A stretch of 64,000 nucleotides of DNA, taken from assembly GCA_019239915.1 (NCBI GenBank), contig JAFAZF010000063.1, positions 124,001-188,000 of the forward strand, in the 5' to 3' direction. Of this stretch, positions 8,251 to 16,111 are shown one piece after another (positions within the stretch are counted from its first letter, which is position 1; each line of letters opens with the position of its first letter). The position numbers and the translations under genes were made by a program. The notes below the pieces were generated by a model, which saw only the letters and a list, made by a program, of their open reading frames with translations, was not told the DNA's origin and searched no databases. Origin of the DNA: Sphingomonadaceae bacterium. GTDB taxonomy: Bacteria; Pseudomonadota; Alphaproteobacteria; Sphingomonadales; Sphingomonadaceae.

Positions 8251-9168
8251 TCAGAAATACCCCTGCTGCTTCTTCACTTCCATACCGGCGCCGCCGGCAT
8301 CCTTGTCGATCACGCGGCCCTGCCGTTCCGACGTGGTGGTGAGCAGCGTTTCCTGGATCACCTCGCTGAGCGTCTTCGCCTCGCTCTCGACCGCGCCGGT
8401 CAACGGGAAGCAGCCGAGCGTCCGGAACCGGATCGAGCGTTCGGTGATCTCGGGTTTGTGGCCCAGCGTCTTTTCCAGCCGCTCGACGTCGTCGGCCATG
8501 AACAACTGGCCATCATGGACATAGGTCGGCCGCGTCGCCGCGAAATAGAGCGGCACGATCGGCACGTCGTTGAGCTGGATATATTGCCAGATGTCGAGCT
8601 CGGTCCAGTTCGAGATCGGAAAGACGCGGATGCTCTCGCCCTTCGCCTTGCGGGCATTGTAGAGGTTCCAGAGCTCGGGGCGCTGGTTCTTCGGATCCCA
8701 GCCGTGGCTCGCAGTGCGGAACGAGAAGATACGCTCCTTGGCACGGCTCTTCTCCTCGTCGCGCCGCGCGCCGCCGAACGCCGCGTCGAAGCCGTAGAGG
8801 TTGAGCGCCTGCTTCAAGCCCTCGGTCTTCCACATGTCGGTGTGGAGCGCGCCATGGTCGAACGGGTTGATGCCCCGCTCCTGGGCTTCGGGGTTATGGT
8901 AGACGAGCAGCTCCATGCCGCTCTCCTTCGCCATGCGGTCGCGCAACTCGTACATCGCCTTGAACTTCCACGTCGTATCGACGTGGAGCAGCGGAAACGG
9001 CGGCGGCGACGGATAGAAGGCTTTGCGCGCCAGATGCAGCATCACGGCAGAATCCTTGCCGACGCTGTACAGCATCACCGGCTTCTCGGCCTCGGTGACG
9101 ACCTCGCGCAGGATGTGGATCGATTCCGCCTCAAGCCGTTCGAGATGGGTGAGACTTCCCGTGGTCAA
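8251..9168 (-). CDS. cysD: Sulfate adenylyltransferase subunit 2 CysD
   Basis: Catalytic ATP-sulfurylase subunit that adenylates sulfate with CysN. 305 residues. PP-loop SVGKDSAVM near residue 35, then [38 protein letters not shown] and the C-terminal [12 protein letters not shown] block are all as in the family. The start appears to be TTG at 9168: the frame is closed upstream by a stop and contains no ATG or GTG before the catalytic core. A GGAG lies 7 bases before the TTG, which supports it. First gene of the cysD-cysNC-cysQ operon; its control region must lie in the gap 9169-9503. Confidence 0.95.
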   Translation of the reverse strand: MTTGSLTHLERLEAESIHILREVVTEAEKPVMLYSVGKDSAVMLHLARKAFYPSPPPFPLLHVDTTWKFKAMYELRDRMAKESGMELLVYHNPEAQERGINPFDHGALHTDMWKTEGLKQALNLYGFDAAFGGARRDEEKSRAKERIFSFRTASHGWDPKNQRPELWNLYNARKAKGESIRVFPISNWTELDIWQYIQLNDVPIVPLYFAATRPTYVHDGQLFMADDVERLEKTLGHKPEITERSIRFRTLGCFPLTGAVESEAKTLSEVIQETLLTTTSERQGRVIDKDAGGAGMEVKKQQGYF

Positions 9169-9251
9169 TATCGTGCTCCAGTTCGAGATGCTCGATCAGT
9201 CGGAGTTTCGGGGCGGCGTTGCAGCCCCCATTTGGGAATGAGCTAGATTTG

Positions 9252-9270
9252 GGCAGGAGCGGCTCCTGCC
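9252..9270. promoter_or_regulatory. Palindrome GGCAGGAGC-G-GCTCCTGCC upstream of cysD
   Basis: Perfect 9-bp arms around one central base, 82 bases upstream of the cysD start. Could be a regulator site or a hairpin. The surrounding 335-base gap (9169-9503) holds no other recognisable element except the small ORF at 9367. Confidence 0.4.
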
Positions 9271-9366
9271 GCGTCGCGCCCAGGGCCAGCTAGACTACTG
9301 CTCGACGTTCGCCACCCGCGCCGCTCTCCAAAAACTATTTATGGTCATAAGGAAGGAGCGGCGGCT

Positions 9367-9459
9367 ATGCTGCGCCTTCGCCGCTATGTGCGCAAATTAA
9401 CGGCACGTATCAAGCGGGCGTCCGTAGGCGCGCCGCCAACATTTTCTTTAGTGCGGTAG
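9367..9459 (+). CDS. Possible 30-residue basic peptide with strong SD
   Basis: A short frame starts at ATG 9367 and stops with TAG at 9457-9459. A near-perfect SD (AAGGAAGGAG) sits about 9 bases before it. The product begins MLRLRRYVRKLTARIKR and is strongly basic. It ends 44 bases before the convergent crotonase stop and is divergent from cysD. I recognise no family. The last third overlaps a short motif also found near 61123, which weakens the case for coding. Confidence 0.35.
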   Translation: MLRLRRYVRKLTARIKRASVGAPPTFSLVR

Positions 9460-9503
9460 CGAACGGAGCGCCGGCGCGCGGGAGATCGCGGTGCGGGTGG
9501 GCT

Positions 9504-10289
9504 CTACTTGCCTTCGAACCGCGGCGTGCCGCGCTCGAGGAAGGTCGCGATCGCACCGCGCGCGTCGTTCGTGGCCATGGCGTCGGCGATCGCCGCCGCC
9601 TCGGCCTCGAGTTGCGTCGGCAGGTCGGCGGCGAAGGTCGCGCCGAGCAGCCGCTTCATCCGGCCGAACGCGAAGGTCGGCCCCGTAGCGATGCGCGCGG
9701 CGAGCGCCCGCGCCTCCTCGTGCAGCGCATCGTCGTCCGCGAGCCGCGTCACCAGGCCGAAGTCGAGCGCATCTTCGGCGGACAAACGGCGGCCGGCATA
9801 AGCGAGCTCCTGGGTGCGCCGAAGCCCGATGAGCCGCGGCAGCAGCCAGGTCGCACCGCCGTCCGCGACGAGGCCGATCCCCGCATAAGCCATCGAGAAG
9901 TTCGAGGAACGTGCCGCGATCACGAGATCGCCGCCCGCGACCAGGCTGAGCCCGGCCCCCGCCGCCGCGCCCTGCACCGCGACGATCACTGGCGCTGCGA
10001 TGCCGGCGAGCAGCTCGATGCCCTCGTGCAGCCGACGCGCCAGCCGGCCGATGAAGCCGCTGGGATCGGGCTCGCTCGCGAACTGGCGGATGTCGCCGCC
10101 GACGCAGAAATGCTTGCCCTCGGCCGTGATCAGCACCGCGCGCACTTCGGGCTCGCGCGCGATCGCGGCGCAGGCGTTCGAGAAGGCATCGATCAGCGAC
10201 CAGCTCATCGCGTTGCCCGCTTCGGGCCGCGCGAGCGTGAGCGCTGCGATGCCGTCGCGCGCGATATCGAGCCTGATCTCGTCGGCCAT
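9504..10289 (-). CDS. Enoyl-CoA hydratase/isomerase (crotonase) family, PaaG-like
   Basis: Acts on an enoyl-CoA or related CoA thioester. 261 residues, normal for crotonases. Oxyanion-hole segments are KHFCVGGDI (59-67) and GAAAGAG (107-113). GLVADGGATWLLPRL carries an Asp (D143) where PaaG-type isomerases/hydratases have their acid residue. Start ATG 10289 (MADEIRLDIARDG). The longer frame upstream overlaps the divergent dehydrogenase gene and is not plausible. Divergent from the MDR gene at 10363 with a 73-base gap. First of eight crotonases in the catabolic region. The exact reaction is not assignable. Confidence 0.85.
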   Translation of the reverse strand: MADEIRLDIARDGIAALTLARPEAGNAMSWSLIDAFSNACAAIAREPEVRAVLITAEGKHFCVGGDIRQFASEPDPSGFIGRLARRLHEGIELLAGIAAPVIVAVQGAAAGAGLSLVAGGDLVIAARSSNFSMAYAGIGLVADGGATWLLPRLIGLRRTQELAYAGRRLSAEDALDFGLVTRLADDDALHEEARALAARIATGPTFAFGRMKRLLGATFAADLPTQLEAEAAAIADAMATNDARGAIATFLERGTPRFEGK

Positions 10290-10362
10290 GCGATGCTCCC
10301 TTGCCGTGTCGATGCGAACGCCCATAGGACGGCCGACGAACACAGGCAAAGGAGCTTCCCGC

Positions 10363-11370
10363 ATGAAAGCTGTCAGGCTTCGCGCCCCGGGTGGGATCGA
10401 CCAACTCGAGGTGGCCGAGCTGCCCGACCCCGGCGCGCCCGGCGCCGGCGAGATCGTCGTGCGGCTGCGGGCGAGCTCGCTCAACTATCACGACTACAAG
10501 GTCGTGCTGGGCGACATCCCGACCGAGGACGGCAGAATTCCGATGTCGGACGGCGCCGGAGACGTGATCGCGATCGGCGCCGGCGTCACCGACTTCAAGC
10601 CCGGCGATGCGGCGCTCTCGCTCTTCTTCCCCAATTGGCCGGACGGCGCGCCGATCGAGGGTGGCTTCTCGGGCGTGCCGGGCGACGGCGCGGACGGCTA
10701 CGCCTGCGAGCTGGTGCGTGCCCCCGCCTCCGCCTTCACCCGCGTGCCCAAGGGCTACAGCCATGCCGAGGCGGCGACGCTGACCTGCGCGGGGCTCACC
10801 GCCTGGCGCGCGCTCGTCGTCGAAGGCCATCTCAAGGCCGGCGACCGGGTTCTGGTGCAGGGCACGGGCGGCGTCTCGATCTTCGCGCTGCAGTTCGCCA
10901 AGGCGATGGGCGCGACCGTGATCGCGACCTCCTCATGCGACACCAAGCTCGATCGGCTGAAGGCGATGGGCGCCGATCACGTCATCAACTACAAGACCAC
11001 GCCGAAATGGGGCACGGCCGCGCGCGCCTGGACCGGCGGCATCGGCGTCGATCATGTCGTCGAGGTCGGCGGCGCCGGAACGCTGCCCCAATCGCTCTCG
11101 GCGGCACGGGTCGGCGGCCACATTTCACTGATCGGTGTGCTGGAGGGGCTGGAAGGGCCGATCCCGACGGCGCTGATCATGCGCAAGCAGGTGCGGCTCA
11201 TCGGGATCACCGTCGGCACGCGCCGTTCCCAGCTCGACATGATCGCCGCGATCGAGGCGAACGGCATCCGCCCGGTAATCGACAAGCATTTCCCGCTCGA
11301 AGAGCTCGGCGACGCCTTCCGCTATCAGGAGTCGGGCCGGCACTTCGGCAAGATCGCCGTCGACATCTGA
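10363..11370 (+). CDS. NAD(P)-dependent zinc-independent alcohol dehydrogenase / quinone oxidoreductase family
   Basis: Medium-chain dehydrogenase/reductase of 335 residues. The N-terminal GroES-like domain (RASSLNYHDYKVVLG) lacks zinc-binding cysteines. The Rossmann domain has VQGTGGVSIFALQFAKAMGA, typical of quinone oxidoreductase or enoyl reductase branches, followed by LGADHVINY-type residues. Starts at ATG 10363 with AAAGGAG upstream. Probably reduces an activated C=C bond or oxidises an alcohol with NADP(H). Paired divergently with the crotonase at 9504, so the two may share regulation. Confidence 0.85.
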   Translation: MKAVRLRAPGGIDQLEVAELPDPGAPGAGEIVVRLRASSLNYHDYKVVLGDIPTEDGRIPMSDGAGDVIAIGAGVTDFKPGDAALSLFFPNWPDGAPIEGGFSGVPGDGADGYACELVRAPASAFTRVPKGYSHAEAATLTCAGLTAWRALVVEGHLKAGDRVLVQGTGGVSIFALQFAKAMGATVIATSSCDTKLDRLKAMGADHVINYKTTPKWGTAARAWTGGIGVDHVVEVGGAGTLPQSLSAARVGGHISLIGVLEGLEGPIPTALIMRKQVRLIGITVGTRRSQLDMIAAIEANGIRPVIDKHFPLEELGDAFRYQESGRHFGKIAVDI

Positions 11371-11385
11371 CCGTCGACGCCGATC

Positions 11386-12300
11386 TCAGGCGACGAGTGC
11401 CTTCACGGCGGTGACGAAGGCGATCGGCTGATCGAGCATGAGGTGGTGCGCGGCTTCGGGCATCTCGACGAAGCGGGTGCCGGCGGGCGCGAAGGCACGG
11501 GTGCGGTCGTCCACCTCCGGCCCCATCAACGAGGAGAGCGCTCCCCACAGGAAGGCGAGCGGGATGCGCGCCGCCGCCATCACCGGCCCGAGATCGCGCC
11601 CGAAGATGCCGTCTCGCTTGGCATCGAGCTCGGGATCGAAGCACCAGTGCCAGCGCCCGTCGTCGCGCTCGACCAGCGATCGCATCGCGATATATTCGAG
11701 CAGGAAAGTGTTCGCGCAGGGCTGCGGCGGGCGCAGCCGAAAGCGCGACACCCCTTCGATCAGCGACTCATAGCCCCGGCGCGGCTCCGGCGGCGCCGCT
11801 TCGGGCTGCCATTGCGGTCGCGGGACGCGTGCGCCGTTGTCGACCACGATCAGCCCCGCGAAGCGCTCGCCCTCGCTGCTCGCCGCGACGTGCAGCGCCG
11901 GCCAGGTCGCGAAGCTGTGGGCGACGATCCACGGCTTGCGGTCGCCATCGAACAGACCCAATGCCGCCGCACCCTCGATCAGCTCGCGCTCGTAAAGCTC
12001 CATCGTATAGCTGTCTCGCCAACCCGATCGGCCCATGCCGGACCAGCTGAGCGCTGCGACGCGGCGATCGTTCGCCAGCATCGGCGCGAGCGGACACCAC
12101 CAATCGGCGTGCGAGCCGTTGCCGTGGAGCAGCAGCAGCGGCGCCTCGCCGGATCGCCCCCAGCTCAGCGTCTCGATCGCCGTGCCGGCGACTTCGACGC
12201 TGCCGCGCTCAGGCTGATCATCGATCGCTTCGAGAAACCATTCCGGATATTGGGCGGCGAGCGGATCCTGCGGCGCCTCGGCTTCGTCCTCCCACTCCAC
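11386..12300 (-). CDS. Alpha/beta hydrolase
   Basis: Hydrolase of about 304 residues. LLLLHGNGSHADWW (near 55-68) forms the oxyanion segment and the nucleophile elbow is AHSFA (S129), a departure from the usual GxSxG. The likely acid lies in the GALSSLMGPEVDD region, and the histidine is in EAAHHLMLDQP near the C-terminus. Start taken at GTG 12300 (VEWEDEAEAP) with GGAG about 11 bases upstream. An open frame continues to 12402 but is basic, low-complexity and overlaps the operator between this gene and the TetR gene. Convergent with the MDR gene (16-base gap). It may cleave an ester, lactone or C-C bond; unknown. Confidence 0.75.
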   Translation of the reverse strand: MEWEDEAEAPQDPLAAQYPEWFLEAIDDQPERGSVEVAGTAIETLSWGRSGEAPLLLLHGNGSHADWWCPLAPMLANDRRVAALSWSGMGRSGWRDSYTMELYERELIEGAAALGLFDGDRKPWIVAHSFATWPALHVAASSEGERFAGLIVVDNGARVPRPQWQPEAAPPEPRRGYESLIEGVSRFRLRPPQPCANTFLLEYIAMRSLVERDDGRWHWCFDPELDAKRDGIFGRDLGPVMAAARIPLAFLWGALSSLMGPEVDDRTRAFAPAGTRFVEMPEAAHHLMLDQPIAFVTAVKALVA

Positions 12301-12323
12301 TGATCCCGATCTCCGTCGCCATC

Positions 12324-12345
12324 TTGCACGAAAGCGTTTGTGCAA
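12324..12345. promoter_or_regulatory. Probable TetR-family operator, TTGCAC-N10-GTGCAA
   Basis: Perfect 6-bp arms TTGCAC (12324-12329) and GTGCAA (12340-12345); the interior (GAAAGCGTTT) is also partly symmetric. It lies in the 131-base gap between the divergent hydrolase (start 12300) and the TetR gene (start 12432), where an autoregulating TetR would be expected to bind. Confidence 0.6.
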
Positions 12346-12431
12346 TCCGCATATTGAATGCAAGCGCGCTGCCGGTGCCGCGCGCAGTTTTCGTTTGGAC
12401 ATGGATTACAGCGTTATCTATGCTTGCCGCC

Positions 12432-13058
12432 ATGCCTACCTTGCTCACCGAGCTGCAGGTCGCCGAGGGGCGCGAGCGGATTCGCCGCGTCGTCGAGCGG
12501 CAGGCGTCGGAGCGCGGGATCGAGCGCGTCTCGATGCACTCGATCGCGCAGGAGCTCGGCTGCTCGGCAACCGCGCTCTACCGCTACTACGAGAACAAGG
12601 ATGCGCTGCTCGCGGCGACGCGCACCGCCGCGCTCGATCGTTTCTCCGAAGCGCTCGAAGCGGTTATGGCCGGGCCGGGCGACATCTGGCAGCGCTCTCG
12701 CGAGATCGGCAATGCCTATATCGATTTCGCGGTGAACAGCCCGGACACCTACCGGCTCCTGTTCGCCTCGGAGCAGCCGGACAGCTCGCGCTATCCGGAA
12801 CTCGCCGCCGCGGTTGCCCGCTCGCAGCGCAACTTCACCGCCTATGCCGAGGAGATGGTGGCCGACGGCAAGCTCGACATCGAGCCGAAACTTCTCGCCC
12901 ATATCTTCTGGGCACAGCTGCACGGGTTGATCTCGCTGCAGATGATCGGCCGACTCCATCCCGACGGCCCCGACTTCGAGACGATCAGACACGAAATGGT
13001 GCGGCGGATCGTCCGCAGCGCCCGCCCCTCCAACGACCAGCAGGACAAGATCACATGA
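12432..13058 (+). CDS. TetR/AcrR family transcriptional regulator
   Basis: Ligand-responsive repressor of 208 residues. The N-terminal helix-turn-helix is MHSIAQELGCSATALYRYYENKDALLAA (about residues 36-63), with the typical TetR YxYYxNKxxL hallmark. The C-terminal half is an all-helical ligand-binding domain (DFAVNSPDTYRLLFA..). Start ATG 12432 (MPTLLTELQVAEG); ATG 12420 in frame is an alternative. Its stop overlaps the ATG of the alcohol dehydrogenase by four bases, so it is in an operon with 13055 and 14134, which it likely controls via the palindrome at 12324-12345. The ligand is probably a pathway intermediate or CoA thioester (inference). Confidence 0.9.
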   Translation: MPTLLTELQVAEGRERIRRVVERQASERGIERVSMHSIAQELGCSATALYRYYENKDALLAATRTAALDRFSEALEAVMAGPGDIWQRSREIGNAYIDFAVNSPDTYRLLFASEQPDSSRYPELAAAVARSQRNFTAYAEEMVADGKLDIEPKLLAHIFWAQLHGLISLQMIGRLHPDGPDFETIRHEMVRRIVRSARPSNDQQDKIT

Positions 13059-14119
13059 CCCAAGCTCTCGGATACGCCGTCAAGGACAGCAGCAGCCAGC
13101 CCGCTCCGTTTTCGTTCGAACGCCGCGCGCCGCGCGCGAACGACGTCGCGTTCGACATCAAATATTGCGGCATCTGCCATTCGGACCTCCATCAGGCCCG
13201 CAACGATTGGCACAACTCGCTCTACCCGATGGTACCGGGGCACGAGATCGTCGGCATCGTCAGCGCGGTCGGTGAGGATGTCACCAAGTTCAAGGTCGGC
13301 GATCGCGTCGCGGTCGGCTGCCTGGTCGACAGCTGCCTAAGCTGCGACCAGTGCGAGAAGGGGGAGGAGCAGCTCTGCCGCAAGCACCCCACCCCGACCT
13401 ATAACGGCAAGGAACGCGACAGCGGCGCGCTCACCTTCGGCGGCTATTCCGATCATATCGTCGTGCGCGAGGAGTTCGTGCTCAAAGTGCCCGACTCGCT
13501 CGATCTCGCGCGGGCGGCGCCGCTGCTGTGCGCGGGCATCACCACCTATTCGCCGCTGCGGAAGTGGAACGTGCAGCCGGGCACGCGCGTCGGCGTCGTC
13601 GGGCTGGGGGGGCTCGGCCACATGGCGGTGAAGCTCGCCGCCGGCATGGACGCGCAGGTGACGGTGATCACCACCTCGCCCTCGAAGGAGAAGGATGCGC
13701 TCGCGCTCGGGGCGCACAAGGTGCTGATCTCGACCGACAAGGCCGCGATGAAGTCTGCCTTCGCCAGCTTCGACCTGATTATCGACACGGTGCCGGTCGG
13801 CCATGACATTGCGCCCTATCTTGGCCTCCTCGACGTCGACGGCACGATCGTGCTGGTCGGCGCGATCGAGCCGCTGCCGAGCTTCCACTCGGGCATGCTG
13901 CTGGGCGGCCGCAAGCGCGTCTCCGGGTCGCCGATCGGCGGCATCGCCGAGACGCAGGAGATGCTCGATTTCTGCGCCGAGAAGAACATCCTGCCGGAGA
14001 CCGAGATGATCGAAATGCAGGAGGTCAGCCACGCCTGGGAGCGCATGGAGAAGGCTGACGTGAAGTATCGGTTCGTCATCGACATAGCCAGCCTCGCCAA
14101 GGACAAGGCGGCGGCCTGA
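13055..14119 (+). CDS. Zinc-dependent NADP alcohol dehydrogenase (CAD/YahK-like)
   Basis: Interconverts an alcohol and its aldehyde. 354 residues. Catalytic zinc ligands are C38 (YCGICHSD) and H63-E64 (PGHEIVG). The structural zinc site is C94, C97, C100 and C108 (CLSCDQCEKGEEQLC). The cofactor motif is GVVGLGGLGHMAVK, and the absence of an acidic residue at the end of strand 2 favours NADP. Closely resembles YahK/AdhA aldehyde reductases of the cinnamyl-alcohol-dehydrogenase branch. Second gene of the TetR-ADH-crotonase operon (ATGA overlap upstream, 14-base gap downstream). Confidence 0.92.
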   Translation: MTQALGYAVKDSSSQPAPFSFERRAPRANDVAFDIKYCGICHSDLHQARNDWHNSLYPMVPGHEIVGIVSAVGEDVTKFKVGDRVAVGCLVDSCLSCDQCEKGEEQLCRKHPTPTYNGKERDSGALTFGGYSDHIVVREEFVLKVPDSLDLARAAPLLCAGITTYSPLRKWNVQPGTRVGVVGLGGLGHMAVKLAAGMDAQVTVITTSPSKEKDALALGAHKVLISTDKAAMKSAFASFDLIIDTVPVGHDIAPYLGLLDVDGTIVLVGAIEPLPSFHSGMLLGGRKRVSGSPIGGIAETQEMLDFCAEKNILPETEMIEMQEVSHAWERMEKADVKYRFVIDIASLAKDKAAA

Positions 14120-14133
14120 GCGGAGACGGGACG

Positions 14134-14925
14134 GTGGCGACCGCCTACGAGCATATCCTGTTCGAGCAGGCCGAGGGCGTCGTCACCGTCACGATCAATC
14201 GCCCCGACAAGCTCAATGCGCTCTCGCCGCATTCGCTCGGCGAGCTCTCCCACGCGATGGATCGAGTTCGCGACGAGGGCAGCGCCCGCGCCGTGCTGCT
14301 CACCGGCGCGGGACGCGCGTTCTGCTCGGGCGCCGACCTCTCCGCGACGCGAAACGACGACGGCCCGATCGACATGGGCGCGGGGCTTGAGACTGGTTTC
14401 AACCCGTTGCTCGAGCGCATTCGCCGGCTGCCGGTGCCGCTGGTGACGGCGGTGAACGGCGCCGCCGCCGGCGGCGGCTGCGGCTACGCGCTCGCCGGCG
14501 ACATCGTGATCGCGGCGCGCTCGGCATATTTCCTGCAGCCGTTCGCCAACATCGGCCTCGTGCCGGACGTCGGTTCGACCTGGCTGCTGCCGCGCCTCGC
14601 CGGCCGCGCACGGGCGACGGCGATGATGATGCTGGGCGAACGCATCTCCGCCGAACAGGCGCTCGACTGGGGGATGATCTGGCAGGTCGTCGACGATGGC
14701 GAGCTGATGACGGCAGCGCGCGCCATGGCGCTGCGCCTCGCTGCCGGACCGACCGTCGCCTACGGGCTGATGCGACAGGCGATCACCGACGGACTGTCGA
14801 CGACGCTCACCGAGAGCCTCGCCCGCGAGCGGCGCGATCAGTTCGTCGCCGGCCGCTCCGAGGATCATGGCGAGGGCGTCCGCGCCTTTCTCGAAAAGCG
14901 CAGGCCCGCGTTCCGGGGGCGGTGA
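14134..14925 (+). CDS. Enoyl-CoA hydratase/isomerase (crotonase) family, PaaG-like
   Basis: Crotonase of 263 residues. Oxyanion segments are RAFCSGADLS (61-70) and GAAAGGG (109-115). GLVPDVGSTWLLPRLAG places Asp 145 at the PaaG-type catalytic position. Start GTG 14134 with GGAGA about 9 bases upstream; no ATG fits. Last gene of the operon begun by the TetR regulator, followed by an inverted repeat that may terminate it. Probably a 1,2-epoxyphenylacetyl-CoA-isomerase-like or enoyl-CoA hydratase activity; the substrate is unknown. Confidence 0.88.
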   Translation: MATAYEHILFEQAEGVVTVTINRPDKLNALSPHSLGELSHAMDRVRDEGSARAVLLTGAGRAFCSGADLSATRNDDGPIDMGAGLETGFNPLLERIRRLPVPLVTAVNGAAAGGGCGYALAGDIVIAARSAYFLQPFANIGLVPDVGSTWLLPRLAGRARATAMMMLGERISAEQALDWGMIWQVVDDGELMTAARAMALRLAAGPTVAYGLMRQAITDGLSTTLTESLARERRDQFVAGRSEDHGEGVRAFLEKRRPAFRGR

Positions 14926-14962
14926 GCGGGGCTGGCGCGCGATCCCGCCCCCTCCCGCAACA

Positions 14963-15135
14963 TCCGTTCGCCCTGAGCCCTTCGACTGCCTGCAGGGCAG
15001 GCGCTCAGGACAGGCTGGCCCTTTGGGCCAATCGAAGGGCACACGCTGCGGCTGGGCTTCGACTTCGATCCGCAGGATCGAAGTTTATCCGGAGCGCCTG
15101 CCTCGGCAGGCCGTCGAAGGGCTCAGCCCGAGCGG
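14963..15135. repeat. Long intergenic inverted repeat, GTTCGT-family copy 4
   Basis: Starts ATCCGTTCGCCCTGAGCCCT and ends GGGCTCAGCCCGAGCGG. Nested hairpins lie inside: CTGCCTGCAGGGCAGG near 14989, TTGGGCCAA near 15024, CTTCGATCCGCAGGATCGAA near 15055 and GCCTGCCTCGGCAGGC near 15094. It fills most of the gap between the convergent genes at 14134 (plus) and 15155 (minus). Likely a compound of two repeat units acting as a bidirectional barrier. Confidence 0.8.
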
Positions 15136-15154
15136 CCGATCGATCGGAAGTGAT

Positions 15155-16090
15155 TCAAGCCGCCAGCCGCGCGAGCGCGGCGCGATATTCCTCCGCCAGC
15201 CGCTCGATCCGCCGTGCGGCGGGCACGATGTCTCGGATCGCGCCGACGCCCTGCCCGCAGCCCCAGATGTCGCGCCATGCCTTCTTGCCGTCGGTGAGCG
15301 CGGCGAAGTCCATCTTCGAGGGGTCCGAAGTCGGCAGCGCGGTCGGATCGAGCCCGGCGCGGACGATGCTCGGCTTCAGATAGTTGCCGTGCACACCCGT
15401 GAAGAGGTTCGAGTAGACGATGTCCTCGGCCTCCGCCTCGACGATCATTTGCTTGTAAGCCTCGTCGGCCACAGCTTCCTCGGTCGCGATGAAGGCCGAG
15501 CCGATATAGGCGAGATCGGCGCCGAGCGCGCGTGCCGCGACGATCGCTCCGCCACTCGCGATCGAGCCCGAGAGCGCCAGCGGCCCGTCGAACCAGTCGC
15601 GGATCTCCTGCACCAGCGCGAAGGGCGAGATGGTGCCGGCATGCCCGCCCGCGCCTGCCGCCACCGCGACGAGACCGTCGGCGCCCTTCTCCACCGCCTT
15701 GCGCGCGAACGCGTTGTCGATCACGTCGTGAAAGACGATGCCGCCATAGCTGTGGATCGCTCGGTTGATGTCCTCGCGCGCGCCGAGCGAGGTGATGATC
15801 ACCGGCACCTTGTATTTCACGCACAGCGCGACATCCTCGTCGAGACGGGGATTGGTTTTGTGGACGATGAGGTTGACCGCGAACGGCGCGTCGCGGTCGC
15901 TCAGCGTGCCGGTCAGCCGCTCGAGCCATTGCTCGAACACACCCGACGGCCGCGCGTTGAGCGACGGGAAGGATCCGACCACGCCGGCACGGCATTGGGC
16001 GATGACCAGCTCGGGCTGGGAGATGATGAACAGCGGCGAGGCGATCGCCGGGATAGAAAGGCGGCCTTCGAACAGCGCAGGCATGCTCAT
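15155..16090 (-). CDS. Nitronate monooxygenase family flavoprotein (2-nitropropane dioxygenase-like)
   Basis: FMN-dependent TIM-barrel protein of 311 residues. N-terminal PAIASPLFIISQPELV and VAVAAGAGGHAG (catalytic-region His, near residue 150) are characteristic, as are LSGSIASGGAI and ADLAYIGSAFIATEE in the phosphate-binding part. Family members oxidise nitronates, but many in catabolic clusters act as enone or trans-2-enoyl reductase-like enzymes, so the name is by family only. Last gene of a six-gene minus operon: SDR, two acyl-CoA dehydrogenases, crotonase, SDR and this one (20862 down to 15155). Confidence 0.85.
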   Translation of the reverse strand: MSMPALFEGRLSIPAIASPLFIISQPELVIAQCRAGVVGSFPSLNARPSGVFEQWLERLTGTLSDRDAPFAVNLIVHKTNPRLDEDVALCVKYKVPVIITSLGAREDINRAIHSYGGIVFHDVIDNAFARKAVEKGADGLVAVAAGAGGHAGTISPFALVQEIRDWFDGPLALSGSIASGGAIVAARALGADLAYIGSAFIATEEAVADEAYKQMIVEAEAEDIVYSNLFTGVHGNYLKPSIVRAGLDPTALPTSDPSKMDFAALTDGKKAWRDIWGCGQGVGAIRDIVPAARRIERLAEEYRAALARLAA

Positions 16091-16111
16091 GAAATCGACG
16101 TTCCTTCCCGT

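Noticed and set aside
6420-8342. Long open frame of 640 codons on the plus strand, opposite cysNC
   Set aside because: It mirrors the cysNC gene, is full of R/H/D-rich low-complexity sequence and shows no motifs; typical antisense frame in GC-rich DNA.
9360-9460. Possible decayed tRNA (GCGGCGG..CGCCGCCA followed by a T-rich stretch)
   Set aside because: No TTC-containing T-loop or anticodon arm at the needed distance; the ends match only because the DNA is GC-rich.
12395-12420. TTGGAC..TATCTA as the promoter of the TetR gene
   Set aside because: Spacing is only 13-14 bases, outside the usual 16-18.
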